64,000 bases of DNA from Angiostrongylus vasorum (GCA_018806985.1 JADANN010000092.1:1-64000), one strand, 5' to 3'; counted from the first letter of the stretch, positions 46,760 through 57,303 are shown. The notes: a model not told the origin generated them from the sequence alone. Translations and numbers: made by a program.

Positions 46760-48079
46760 CCAAATGTTCCTAGAACGTCTACATAACGCGTCTCCTAATA
46801 ACGCGTACGTGATGGAGTCCTTCGACGTTACTGCGTTGTACACCAACGTATCGAATGACTCCGCAATGCAAGCCATCATCGAACTTCTTGTTAAACATGA
46901 AGGAAGAAATGCATGGCTTGTCCATCCAACAGCTAATGGCTCTCCTAAAGGAGTGCCTAAACTGCTCGATTTTCAGATGGTCAGGGAAATATTTCGCGCA
47001 AATAAGGGGGGTTGGCTATGGGACAGCGACTGGCACCAAGCCTTGCCATTGTGTTTATGCCTAAGATAGAAGCCGCTGCTCTCGATCTCCGGCCACTACT
47101 CTACTGCAGATATGTAGATGATTGTTTTGTCATCTTCTCTACGCAGGAGGAGATGGACAAATGCTTTGAATTATTGAACGAGCAGTCTGAGTACATTAAG
47201 TTCACTCGGGAGAAACCGAGAAAGGACTGGCTTCCGTTTTTAAACGTCCAAATAAACCTATCAAGTAGCGGTTACCTGACAAAGTGGTACCGAAAGCCAA
47301 GTAACAAGAACATCCTCGTTCATTTCCTTTCTTCCCACCCTTCACACACAAAGAGGGCGCTTGTGAGAAACATGTTTCGAACAGCCACCTCTGTGTGCAC
47401 AACCAGTGAACTAAAGGAAGAATCGCGCGACTTGGTTCGGCAAACAGCCATCTCCAATGGCCACGAAATTGTAACACCACGAGATAAGTTTAGAAGGAGA
47501 GCGACGCGCCCAAGCGAAACACTTGGCCAAAAGAAAGTCCCGTTTATGCTGCCCTTTATTAGCGATGAAGTAAGCGTAGCGATTAAGCGATGCTTAAGAA
47601 GGGCAGGTCTAGAGGAATCGGTAGCGATAGTTGAAATACCACCGGATAGTCTACGTCGTCAGTTAGTTCGTAACCGCCTGTATGACCGTCTATGCGAAAC
47701 AACAAATTGCGTAATCTGCCCTTACGGCAGCGACGGTGATTGCATGAGTTCAGGTACGATATACCTGATCTCTTGTAATAATTGCGGAGATGAATATATT
47801 GGCGAAACGGGCAGGCCTTTGTATCCGTATAAAAAGAACACCTAGATGGCAAACGAAAACTAAGACAAAGTACCCCACTGGGCACGCATAGGATACAAAA
47901 GCACAGCGGGGACGATTTTTGAAGTAAAAGTCAATATCCTTGCGCAGGAGACTAGAACACCAGCGCGAAAACTTCTTGAGGCTTTTTGGATAAATGCCAA
48001 AAAACCCTACAATGAATAGCAGGGATGAATGCCCAGAGGTCATACGCGACCTGACCCCGTATGTTCGCATCAATTTCTG
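46760..48079 (+). pseudogene. PLE reverse transcriptase and GIY-YIG endonuclease, frameshifted
   Basis: Pieces in order: QMFLERLHNASPNNA and SFDVTALYTNV (46,764-46,850); a frame shift after KHEG near 46,900 with EEMHGLSIQQLMALLKE in the next frame; an extra G near 47,010; then a long frame (47,012-47,845) with AMGQRLAPSLAIVFM, YCRYVDDCFVIF, KWYRKPSNKN, NCVICPYGSDGDC and GTIYLISCNNC/DEYIGETG. The base missing at AGGCCTTTGT (47,815) is also missing in the 28-kb copy. Further homopolymer differences lie at 47,831, 47,915 and 48,000. The endonuclease tail ends with RDLTPYVRINF at 48,077. Confidence 0.85.
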
Positions 48080-48164
48080 ATGTGGGATGGTGCAGCCATC
48101 AACCTTATGCGACTATAATCAGCTGTTCTAATCTTCCTCATTGGAAGGCACGTAAAAAAAAGCG

Positions 48165-48278
48165 GTGAGTTTATTTGAGAAGCTGTTGACCATGTAATTA
48201 CCATAGAGTTTTTCGTCTTGTTGTAAGTGTCATTGAAGCGTTTGGCCTAGTAAATTGCATGTCAGTATACCCTTCCAG
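48165..48278 (+). other. Intron in PLE-C 3' untranslated region
   Basis: Flanks are AAAAGCG|GTGAGT and CTTCCAG|GCTCTG. The sister copy at 28,397/28,398 reads AAAAGCG directly joined to GCTCTG, so exactly this segment is absent there. GT...AG ends and a precise empty site make a spliceosomal intron the simplest reading. Confidence 0.85.
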
Positions 48279-48313
48279 GCTCTGAAGAAGGCGATACTGC
48301 CGAAACGTCAGCT
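48279..48313 (+). ncRNA. Hammerhead-like ribozyme motif (PLE-C)
   Basis: Identical core to the motif at 28,398-28,432: CUGAAGA, A, GGC/GCC hairpin, GAAAC, GUC, AGC. Confidence 0.55.
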
Positions 48314-48440
48314 ACTGTTGTATTGTATTGTGTTTTTCTATGGAAGTAAATGTATGCTGTTTAACAACCTCGCGATTGCTGAACAAGAAAACGACGCATT
48401 CATATTCCATTGCCGAGGTTAATAGAAAGTCGATCCTGGG

Positions 48441-48600
48441 AACTATCTCCACTCATAGTTAGTTCGTCAATGGAAAGCAAAGCCACTTCAATCGGCTGAT
48501 CCTTCACCTGAATGCAAGGTATATTATTCTATTACGACGAACTTTTATAGTCCTCTGCAGCCCATAAATAGCAACCTTGTCGCTTCTTCAAGTTCAAGCT
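48441..48600 (+). repeat. R5 repeat, right half
   Basis: Matches 12,885-13,045 (AAAGCCACTT, TTCACC, CCATAAATAG, CTTGTCGCTTCTTCA). Confidence 0.6.
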
Positions 48601-48716
48601 TTTAGCAACATTACTGTTCGAAATGATTACGTAATGATCATACAAGGCATACAACGTTTTAGCCTAAATGCAAGCCTAACATAAGCATTTGTATATATCC
48701 AACAATTTACGTAAAG

Positions 48717-49412
48717 CGTTTTGTAGTAGCAAGATTGAAACATCTATGTGAAAATTGTTGACCGACCGTAAGCGAGAATTAAGTTCTGCGTAAAGATTGC
48801 TAATATAATGTTGGACATACAAACTGTATGTGCGCACAAAGTGTAAGTTGCAGTCTGCAGAACAAACTTCCCTGAGTGAAAGATTTAAAATACCAGCAAA
48901 GGGTGCTGGAATAAGTCTTGGTAACTGTTTCTGCAGACAGGCTGTGTCAAACTACATTGTCAAACGGACATCTTGTGCAAATCGAGGCGCTCGGATGAAG
49001 TGCGCTTGGTGATTTCCCATTTTATTATAACAGAAAGAATCCCTCAAGTGGTCAAATGAGGAAAAACGTTTCTTCTCTTGTTATTCGGCAACAGTCTCTT
49101 AATGAAGCGCATTGTCTTGAATCTTCTGTTAGTATTAAGAATAAAAATGGACAAAGAATGGGAGGATGGAGTTCGGTGTAAATCAACACAAAATATCTCC
49201 GATGAAAAAAAAATGAGTAGTTTATCCTGTCTAGCATCATGAATGTTGTAGGTTACCAAGAAGAACTGAAATGTTTAAAAAATATAAATGAACAACTTAG
49301 TATGGATGAATTTGGTGAAGAATTGAAGGAATTAGTTAAACGCTAAAAGAGCTAGAAAACTCTGCTTATAACTGACAGGTGAGAAATTTTAATGAAATGA
49401 GAAAGATTTTTT
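48717..49412 (-). repeat. Inverted repeat IR3, right arm
   Basis: Reverse complement of 44,020-44,713. The arms differ by more substitutions than those of IR1 or IR2, so IR3 looks older. Confidence 0.85.
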
Positions 49413-50159
49413 AGCGAGCAGAAAACGAAAGGAGCTGAATTAGAAAAAACAGAGTGGCAAAGACTAATAAAAAGGGAAGAATTAAACTAAGGTCAGTTGT
49501 TGGACACAAAAAACAAAGCAATGGGCAAAGGCATAAATCGCTTTACATCGAAGAATACCCTTCTTGGAGTCAAAGTTGGACGAATAACACAGAAAAAAAC
49601 ACATATGACGCAATCATTTGCTCTTTTCATGGGACTTACGATGGAGAAATGTTAAAAAGGTAGGATATAATCAACAGGAAACGTAAGTGGTTCTTGGAAG
49701 TTTTGGAGAATGCCTACAAATTCTTCGTGTATTCTATGCTGAAAACTATAGAAAGGAGGATTCTACATCAGTCCTTTTGTGGAGTCTCAAGAAAGTCATG
49801 GCAAAGCTCTCAACCTGAAATAGACTGAGCGCAACTAAATTCATATCGTCTTTATTCTCACAATGGGACCTTTTTATTTGCTGCGTGCAATAATTTTTTC
49901 ACTGCAGGGCGTGATGCAAAATGCTAAGGCTTGGTGCCAGTCGTTTCGCACTGTTAACTCTCTCATTTCAACCACAATGATGTTTCCAGGGGCTAACGCG
50001 TTCACCACCATACCATGCGCCCCCCTTCGCTTTGCCTGTTTAAATGAAATAAAACGTTAGCATTGTGATTTCAACCATAGCCTCAGCACAACTGCGGTCA
50101 ATGCAGGTTTGAGCGCCCCGGGTCAATCCGGTTGAGGGGTGATTGCTGATGGCACTGAA
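49413..50159. other. No recognisable gene; short similarity to 52,760-52,870
   Basis: 49,450-49,520 resembles the reverse complement of 52,770-52,860 (AAGAATTAARCTA, then GTTGTTRGACAY). The nature of this shared block is unknown. Confidence 0.35.
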
Positions 50160-50300
50160 CGATAGATCTAGCTGAGAGACAGGCGAAACGAAGGACCCGC
50201 ATGGTGTGGTGGTGAACGTGTTACTCCCCGGAAAGGACAATAGCGCGTCCGTTCCTCACCGCAGATACTTGCGGTGCAGGGGTTTTGCAAATATCTCAGT
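50160..50300 (+). repeat. S2 tRNA-derived SINE-like repeat
   Basis: GCATGGTGTGGTGGTGAAC is A-box-like and GTCCGTTCCTCACC stands in B-box position, followed by ACTTGCGGTGCAG and TTTTGCAAATATCTCAG. A second copy lies at 52,332-52,492. Confidence 0.6.
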
Positions 50301-50324
50301 ATCATTATGCTTGTGTTTATACTG

Positions 50325-50600
50325 CTGAGCTTACACGAGATTGATAAAGGTATTTATTCGGCTAATATTTTGACAATTTCGTCTTCATCAGATCCGATGA
50401 TTCGAGTGGATAGTCCACGGTTGTTCGTATACTCGAAGTGGCGTTTTCGTCGCGTATCGAGCCGCCGGATCCTCCACAGTGGAGCATCTCTCCCGAATGA
50501 GCCATACTCACCCAGCGATGCTCTTTTATATAAGGCGATTGTTGTTTATATTTTAATCCGTTGATAATAATTTGTTTTTCAACGGATAATCCACCCTGCA
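50325..50600 (-). repeat. PLE-like terminal repeat, second type
   Basis: Shares its block order with 41,435-41,710. The hammerhead-like core on the minus strand (50,357-50,395) reads CUGAUGAAGACG, then GUCAAAAUAUU, and is degenerate. Confidence 0.5.
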
Positions 50601-50761
50601 GTAAGCGGTATTGCGTTAATTGTCACATAACGAAGAGCAAAGCAATAATTTAGAAACCGACCGTCATTTAACCTCGGTAACAAAATGATAAACATGTGGT
50701 GTTATTTTATTTTTTTTCACACATAAGCTGACGTTTCGGTGGATTTCGCCTTCCTCAGAGC

Positions 50762-50873
50762 CTGGAACAGTACACTAATACGTTATCTACTAGATCAAAC
50801 GCTTCAACAGCGCAAACAGAAAGATGAAAATCTGAACAATAAGCACACGATCACCGGCTTCTCGAAAAGCCAC
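50762..50873 (-). other. Intron-like segment, minus-strand PLE
   Basis: On the minus strand: AACG|GTGGCT to TTCCAG|GCTCTG, about 112 nt. The donor is weaker than in the 48-kb copy. Confidence 0.5.
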
Positions 50874-50959
50874 CGTTTTTTATCTGTTTTCCACCAAAGA
50901 ACAACAGCCGCTTAGCGTCGCATATGGTTGATTGAGAATCAGTTCTGAGATACATGGCT

Positions 50960-51790
50960 GGATCACGCGTTATCTCAGGGCACTCTTAACTGCTATTCAT
51001 TCTCCGATTTTTGGAATTTATCCAAAAAGCCTCGAGAAATTTGCGCGTAGATGTTTTAGTCTTCCGTGCGAGGATAGCGACTTTTACATCAAAATCTTCT
51101 CCGCAATGTTTTTGTATCCTATGCGTGCTTTGTTTTGATTTTCGTTTGCCATCTAGGTGTTCTTTTATGCGGATACATAAAATCTGCCTGTTTCGCCAAT
51201 TTATTCGTCTCCGCAAGTACTACAAGGAATCAGGTATATCGTACCTGAACTCATGCAGTTATCATCTCTACCGTAAGGGCAAATTACGCAATTTGGTGTT
51301 TCACAATAGACGGTCATACAGGCGGTTACGAACCAACTGACGATATAGAGTATCTGGTTGTATTTCAACTATCGCTGCCGATTCCTCTAGATTTGCCCTT
51401 CTTAAGCATCGCTTTATCGCTACACTTATTTCATCGCTAATGAAGGGCGAGATAAACGGGATTTTGTTTCGGCCAAATCGTTCGTTTTGGAGCGTCGTTC
51501 TCTTTCAAAACTTATCTCGTGGAGTTAGAATTTCGTAGCCATTGCACCATTGCGTAGCAGACGGCTATTTCCCGAGCCAAGTTGCGCGATTCTTCCTTTA
51601 GTTCCCTACTTCTACGCACAGAGGTGGCTGTTCGAAACGTGTTTCTCACAAGCGCCCTCTTTGTGTGTGAAGAGGTGGTAAGAAAGGAAATAAACGAGGA
51701 TGTTCTTGTTACTAGGCTTTCGGTACCACTTTTTCATGTAACCGCTACTTGATAGGTTAATTTGAACGTTTAAAAAACAGAAGCCAGTTT
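50960..51790 (-). pseudogene. PLE RT C-terminus and GIY-YIG, broken
   Basis: On the minus strand: the YLTKWYRKPS-like end of the RT near 51,740; linker with RNTFRTATSV; RQLVRNRLYDRL near 51,330; a GIY region near 51,240; then LCIRIKEHLDGKRK and FLEAFWINSKN (51,180-50,990). Multiple frameshifts; the catalytic RT box is absent. Confidence 0.75.
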
Positions 51791-51794
51791 TTAG

Positions 51795-52262
51795 AAAGGA
51801 GGATCTAGAGGAATCGGTAGCGATAGTTGAAATACCACCGGATACATTACATCGTCAGTTAGTTCGTAACCGCCTGTATGACAGTCTATGTGAAACACCA
51901 AATTGCGTAAATTGCCCTTACGGCAGAGACGGTGACTGCATGAGTTCAGGTACGATATACCTGATCTCTTGTAATAATTGCGGAGACGAATATACTGGCG
52001 AAACGGTCATACTATGTATCCGCACAAAAAAGAACACCTAGATGGCAAGTGAAAACCAAAAGGAGGCACGCCAATAGGCACGCATAGGATACAAAAGCAT
52101 AGCGGAGAAGATTTTGATGTAAAAGTCGCTATCCCCACACGGAAGACTAAAAGCATCAACGCGCAAATTTCTCAAGGCTTTTTGGATGAATTCCAAAAAT
52201 CCGAGAATGAATAGGAGGAAGAATGCCCTGAGATAAAAAGCGTGATCTAGCCATCTCAAAAC
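51795..52262 (+). pseudogene. PLE GIY-YIG endonuclease fragment
   Basis: LEESVAIVEIPPDTLHRQLV, then NCVNCPYGRDGDCMSSG, GTIYLISCNNC and DEYTGETV (the YIG glycine context is altered to YTG), then LCIRTKKNT and a frame break. No RT is present. Confidence 0.75.
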
Positions 52263-52331
52263 TAATTTTTCAATCAATCATATGCGACTCTAAGCGGCTG
52301 TTCTTCCTTGGTGGAAAACAGATAAAAACGG

Positions 52332-52492
52332 ATCAATAGAACTAGATGAGAGACAGGCGAAACGGAGGATCCGCATGGTGTAGTGGTGAACACGTTACTC
52401 CCCGGAAAGGACAACAGCGCGTTGGTTCCCCACCATAGGCACCTGCGGTCCAGAGTTTTGTAAATATCTCAGCTTCGTTGAAGTTAAAAACT
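52332..52492 (+). repeat. S2 SINE-like insertion at the PLE intron donor
   Basis: Copy of 50,160-50,300 (GAGAGACAGGCGAAAC, GCATGGTGTAGTGGTGAAC). It begins directly after AAAACG, where other copies have the intron's GT. The PLE intron sequence resumes at GGTTTTCGAGAAGCCGG. Confidence 0.65.
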
Positions 52493-52869
52493 GTAGGTTT
52501 TCGAGAAGCCGGTGATCGTGTAATTATTGTTCATGTTTACATGTTTCTGTTTGCGTTGTTGAGGCGTTTGACCTACTAAATTGCATATGTACCCTTCCAG
52601 GCTCTGAAGAAGGCGATACTGCCGAAACGTCAGCTACCGTTGTGTTCTATGTGTTATATTTGTAAGGAAGTAAAGGTGTGCTGAATAACAACCTCGTGAT
52701 TGCTGTAAAAAAGGGAACAACAAATTTATAGTCCAATGCCGAGCTTAATAGAAAGTCGGTCTTGGAAACTTCCTCATTCTCTTTGTCTTCATGTCTAACA
52801 ACTATCCCTAGCTTAATTCTTCTCTTTAAATTTTTCCTCTTACCAATTTTGAGCTTTGCAATTTTAGAC

Positions 52870-53650
52870 GTCAAAACAAATTTTCGTCAAAATTCAAACT
52901 CGGTCATAGTGCAGCAGAAACCTCTCGAAAAATTTATGAGTTTCGTGTGAGGGTAGCGTGGTGAATCAACAGTGCGAGCATGGTTCTGGAAATCCCGACC
53001 TGGTGATTTCGACCTCGAAGATAAGGAAGCCCGCGGAAGTCCCAATGAACTAGACGACGACGAAGTGAAGGCACTAGTGGAATCAAAACACGTTAACAAC
53101 TGTTCGAGAGCTTTCAGAACAGCTTGGTGTAAGCACAGAAATAATTTCCGCTCACTTCAATCGCACATGCAAGACAAAAATGTAGACAAGTGGGTGCCTT
53201 ACGAATTAGGCGATAATAAAAAAAATGGCACAATGACCCTTTTCTTAATGGAATTGTGAAGTGCGACGAGAGGTGGATACTATGTGACAACCGGCGACGT
53301 TTAGCGCAATGGTTGGATTACATTTAGGCTCTACAGCTCTTCCCAAGGCCGAAACTGCACCAAAAACGTTATGGTGAAACTTCGCCTCATACGCCATATT
53401 CAACAGACCTCTGGCCCACCCACTATCACTTCTTCAAGCATGTTGACAGCTTCTTGCGCGACATATGCTCTACCAACCACGATGAAGCAAAAATGCCTTC
53501 AACGAATTCAGTGCTTCCAGAACTCCAGAACTTTAAGCAGCTGTAATAAATAAACTTAATGCTCGCTGGCGAAAATGTGTAGATTCAAATGTTTTTTTAT
53601 TTTGATTAATAAAGTTTTATTTGAAGCAAGCTACGACGTTTTAAATAATA
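52870..53650 (+). pseudogene. Mariner transposase, internally deleted
   Basis: N-terminal helix-turn-helix region: FKLGHSAAETSRKIYEF (52,895), ESTVRAWFWKSRPGDFDLED, ELDDDEVKALVES (52,965-53,085). Linker: NVDKWVPYEL. Catalytic region in a shifted frame: CDERWILCDNRRRLAQWLD (first aspartate kept, 53,265), LFPRPKLHQK. Then a jump to HTPYSTDLWPTHYHFFKHVDSFL (53,390), where the third catalytic aspartate is H. The block with HDNARPH is deleted. It is a different lineage from the IR1 mariner but has a similar 3' end (TTCAAATG, GATTAATAAAGTT). Confidence 0.85.
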
Positions 53651-53664
53651 TCGTTAAAAACGTC

Positions 53665-54040
53665 ACAGTGGTTTGCCGCCTCTTCGTGGCTGGGAGGTGT
53701 TCCTGGGGGGTGAGGCTGCGATATACAACGACGGGATTCATCCCTACGGCAGGATCTCCCAAGCTGAGAAGGAGTTGGCGTTTCCATCAGGAAACCCAGC
53801 TAGGAGTAAACCGATACCAGGACCCACCACCGCCCTGGAATCAAATTGGTCGCATGGTGGCATATCTCTCTGATCCACAAAGGGGAGCGACTGCCCGTGG
53901 TGATGATGACCTGGGGTAGACTTTGGCCATATTGATCTCGGGACTCCGCGGAACGCAATGGCTAAACCAGCAAAATTCCGAAAAATGAAGAATATGGTGG
54001 AGCCCACACAACCAGCGAGGACGGGCCGTCCAACTGCACA
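53665..54040 (-). repeat. R2 repeat
   Basis: Begins CGTGGCTGGGAGGTGTTCC and ends near ACCAGCGAGGACGGGCCG; inverted relative to 60,060-60,445. Confidence 0.75.
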
Positions 54041-54157
54041 ACTATGGTTAAAAAACGCTCATTTATTTCTGAACATCCTAATGTACCACACTTAAGCATC
54101 GTATCACGCCACCCGTCTATAACATATCATTTTCTCACTTCTAACCGTCCTCTAAGG

Positions 54158-54455
54158 GCGCGGATGGCGCAGCAGTTGGGGGTGCTCTGCGACACACACA
54201 CACATGGGATCAATGCTCGGGCCGGCCGCTTGCCATGCCTTCCATCCCTCCGGTATGTGTTGGCAAATTGGTACCAAACTTGTCTGGGAGGATAGCAGCA
54301 CTGGTTCGAAACAACGGTAGGCCACCTCAAATCATTGTAAAGGCCAGATATGCATTAAATCAGCTCCAACGACACTTAATGAAGTCGAATGCACGGTGCG
54401 TCCCTCAGGGATTGATCAACGCCAAGACCTTTATCCTTTATCCTTTATTTAACAA
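54158..54455 (+). repeat. S1 SINE-like repeat, near full length
   Basis: GCGGATGGCGCAGCAGTTGG head, CACATGGGATCAATGC, GTACCAAACTTGTCTGGGAGG, CATTGTAAAGGCCAGATATG, AATGAAGTCGAATGCACGG, GGGATTGATCAACGCC, ending in a CTTTATCCTTTATCC tail. Confidence 0.75.
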
Positions 54456-55829
54456 GCCTCTTACGTATCGCCTTATCCTCACTTATTGAACCTATTGGTA
54501 CATTTTCGCTTGTATTGTTTCGATATTGGTATATCGTCACTGCTGTACTCTTGTTATTATAAATGATTCGATAAGTTCAGATGGCTAATTCCTATGATGT
54601 CGAGCATTCTACGTTGCACTTGTGATTATTCAGTGCCGAGAACTGGCTCGCAAATGTATTTTCCACTGGCAACTGCTATATATTATGGCGAATTGGCTAA
54701 CCATTATACCTGAGTGTTTTGATATGTGTTTTCGCCTATTAAAAAAATGCATTCATAATCGACGCATTGCAGACATCCATAAACACTGCACGCCACCAAG
54801 TAAATCTGTTCTGTCTTTTCCTTCAGCTACACTGTGCAAAAAGGATTTAAAATTCTTATACTGCAAATAACATTCACACTAACCTACTTAGAAACGCTAT
54901 TTAGCATGCTGTAGATGGCGTGTCACCCTTGTGTCGTCACACTGAGGGAGGCGGCAGGAAATGCAGTCGGCCCGTCTGGCTTTGGGCACTAGTTAGCCTC
55001 TCTGGCCGACTTTCTCCTCCCACTCCTCCGACCAACGTCAATACTCGCCTGATTAACTAGTGATTGCTATTACAAATTATGTTTTCGCAACCATACAGCT
55101 TTAGATACTCATGATTTCCGTCAATGCTAGAGCGGTGCTACGCCTTTTTTTTCGATGCACTTAAAGCCGACTTAAGCTTACGGAACGTATCTTAATAAAT
55201 TTGTAGTATTTCTTAATGAATAGTAGATGCTCTCTATGCCTGTTCTCTTCTTCAAGCAAAGAATTTCTTTATGATCGTTCTCATCACTGTGTCCCAATGA
55301 GTTGTTGGAAAAGCCATTAGTTAGCAATATTTTTTCGCAATTAAGGCCGCAACTTTGTCCAACCACTTTTGTGGTTTACCACCATATGCTGTTATCAAAT
55401 GATCAAGTTAGACGACGAAACTTAGGCAATTTTAGGTACAGATTCGAACTACAATTCCGTTCTGTTTTAAAATACTGTTGTGAATTACTGTAACAAATAT
55501 CGGATGTTGCTTTTCATTTACCGTTTGGACTTGAGTACTTCCAGTGAATAGTTAAATGAAGAAGTTTGCATAACTTCCTTCTATTGTCAATGAGATACCA
55601 CACGATTAGGATTATCATAATGGTACTAAAAAGATAGAGGAAATAAAAAATTCCCCCTCAAGACTTTCCAATTTTTTGCTACCGTCTTGTGCACAATTCT
55701 GATTTTTTTGCTATTAAAACGAATCCTTACTTGCAGTACAATTCTCGGCACAATTCTGGAGATGTCGTTGAATTCTGATGGAAACGATAATGGAATGAAA
55801 TTTAAAATGAACGAGGCAGAGCGACAATA
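54456..55829. other. No recognisable gene; upstream region of the receptor
   Basis: AT-rich with short frames only. It would contain the promoter of the gene at 55,830, but no specific element can be named. Confidence 0.4.
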
Positions 55830-57265
55830 ATGCGGGTCGAAGATGACCTGTCGAAATGTACGGTCAACCTTACTGAACCGCATATTTGGTAAGGAAGAAG
55901 AAATGTTAGCTGGTACAGTAAAAGATCGTGTTTTTATGTGAGGTTGCTTTTGAAACCTTTAAAGTTCACCTCTGAATATTGGTATTTATCTTTTAGGGTT
56001 CTACATATACTGGAAATCGTTTTGGCTGTGCTTGCGCTTATCGCCAACTGTGTTATGACCGTCGTCACTCATAACGCTATCCCAGTACCATATCCACAGA
56101 GACGAACTCTTGTGAGTATTGTCTAGAACACCTCCATTTAGTTTGTTGAAGTTCATCTTGGAAGTTATTGTTCAAAAATTGTTATGAAACTCGTCGTTAT
56201 AGTTCGACTACTATAACAACTGCCTTCTAGAAGTAATTGTCAGCATATAAAGATTGTTTATTTATGAGCATCGAAATTTCATTATTGGTCAGCTCGGTAA
56301 TATGAATTCAATTTAGGCGTCAATCTCGTTCAACTTCGTGCTGCTAGCTGGTTACCAACTTGCCAGAAATTTGTTCTTCGGAGTGTCTATGTACAAGCCG
56401 TGTATCACTATGGTAATAATTTCGTTTTATTTTTGTTGTATCATAAAATGGCACATTTTGCGATAATCTTTGGTTGTTAGTTGAAAATCATTTACTATTT
56501 TTTCTATTTTGCAAAACCATTGTCTTTTTTCAGTTTTGGGTTGAGTTTATGTTTTGTAACAATGTTACCTGCGTTCTTAATTTCATTATCATGTCTACAT
56601 AGTGCTTCTGGGTTTCAACTGTGATATAGAACGAGGCTTCGTGCGTTATCAAGTTCAGCCCTTTTTTATCACTTCGACGTTGTGTCTGAGGGCCTGGCTA
56701 AGAGTTGACAGATATGCCAGTATTTGCTACCAACCTTGAAGGATCTTATAGCCAAGGTGACAAACTTCCTCCTGTTACGCAACATGTGGTCCACAACTGT
56801 GGTTACGATCTAGGAGCATTCTGATACGGGTTACTCCAAACGTCATCGAAAAAAACTTATTAGACGACCAGGATATCTGATTAGTGGGAGATGTAATGAG
56901 ACGCAATGAATTTAGATATACATGCTATCAAATAAGCTAGTTTTGAGGACAAAGCTTGCTGATAAGACAACTATTTATATATGGTAATAATAGTCACATA
57001 CTTAGAATTCTCACCTGATTTTGGGCATGTAGCGATCAATCAAATGGGTATTTCGAATTTATTTACCAACGACAGTCATTTGTTTCTTTACTTGCCTATG
57101 AGTTTTATTTACCAGTCGTGCTATAATCAGCAGTGACTGTGCATTTGTTGGTGTGGGCTTGCTCATATGTTTACGTCAATGTATATAACGTATATTTATC
57201 TGTCCATATGTATATGGGCATGTAAACTTATGTGGGGTTCAATATGAATATTAGTATGGGTATAA

Positions 57266-57303
<38 letters not shown>

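Larger units (their letters stand above)
46757..48440 (+). mobile_element. 5'-truncated Penelope-like element, intron-containing (PLE-C)
   Basis: Nearly identical to the PLE at 26,805-28,560 from SFDVTALY onward. The clear structural difference is a 114-nt intron (48,165-48,278) before the hammerhead-like motif. It ends at the AGAAAGTCGATCCTGGGAA signature and sits between the halves of an older repeat (R5). Confidence 0.85.
50655..52760. mobile_element. Head-to-head pair of 5'-truncated PLEs
   Basis: A minus-strand PLE (3' end near 50,655, truncated 5' end near 51,790) meets a plus-strand PLE (51,795 to about 52,760) at their truncated ends. Each outer end has the terminal signature and a hammerhead-like motif (50,727-50,761 minus; 52,601-52,635 plus). 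Outer flanks are complementary over several hundred bases, apart from an S2 insertion at 52,332-52,492. Confidence 0.8.
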
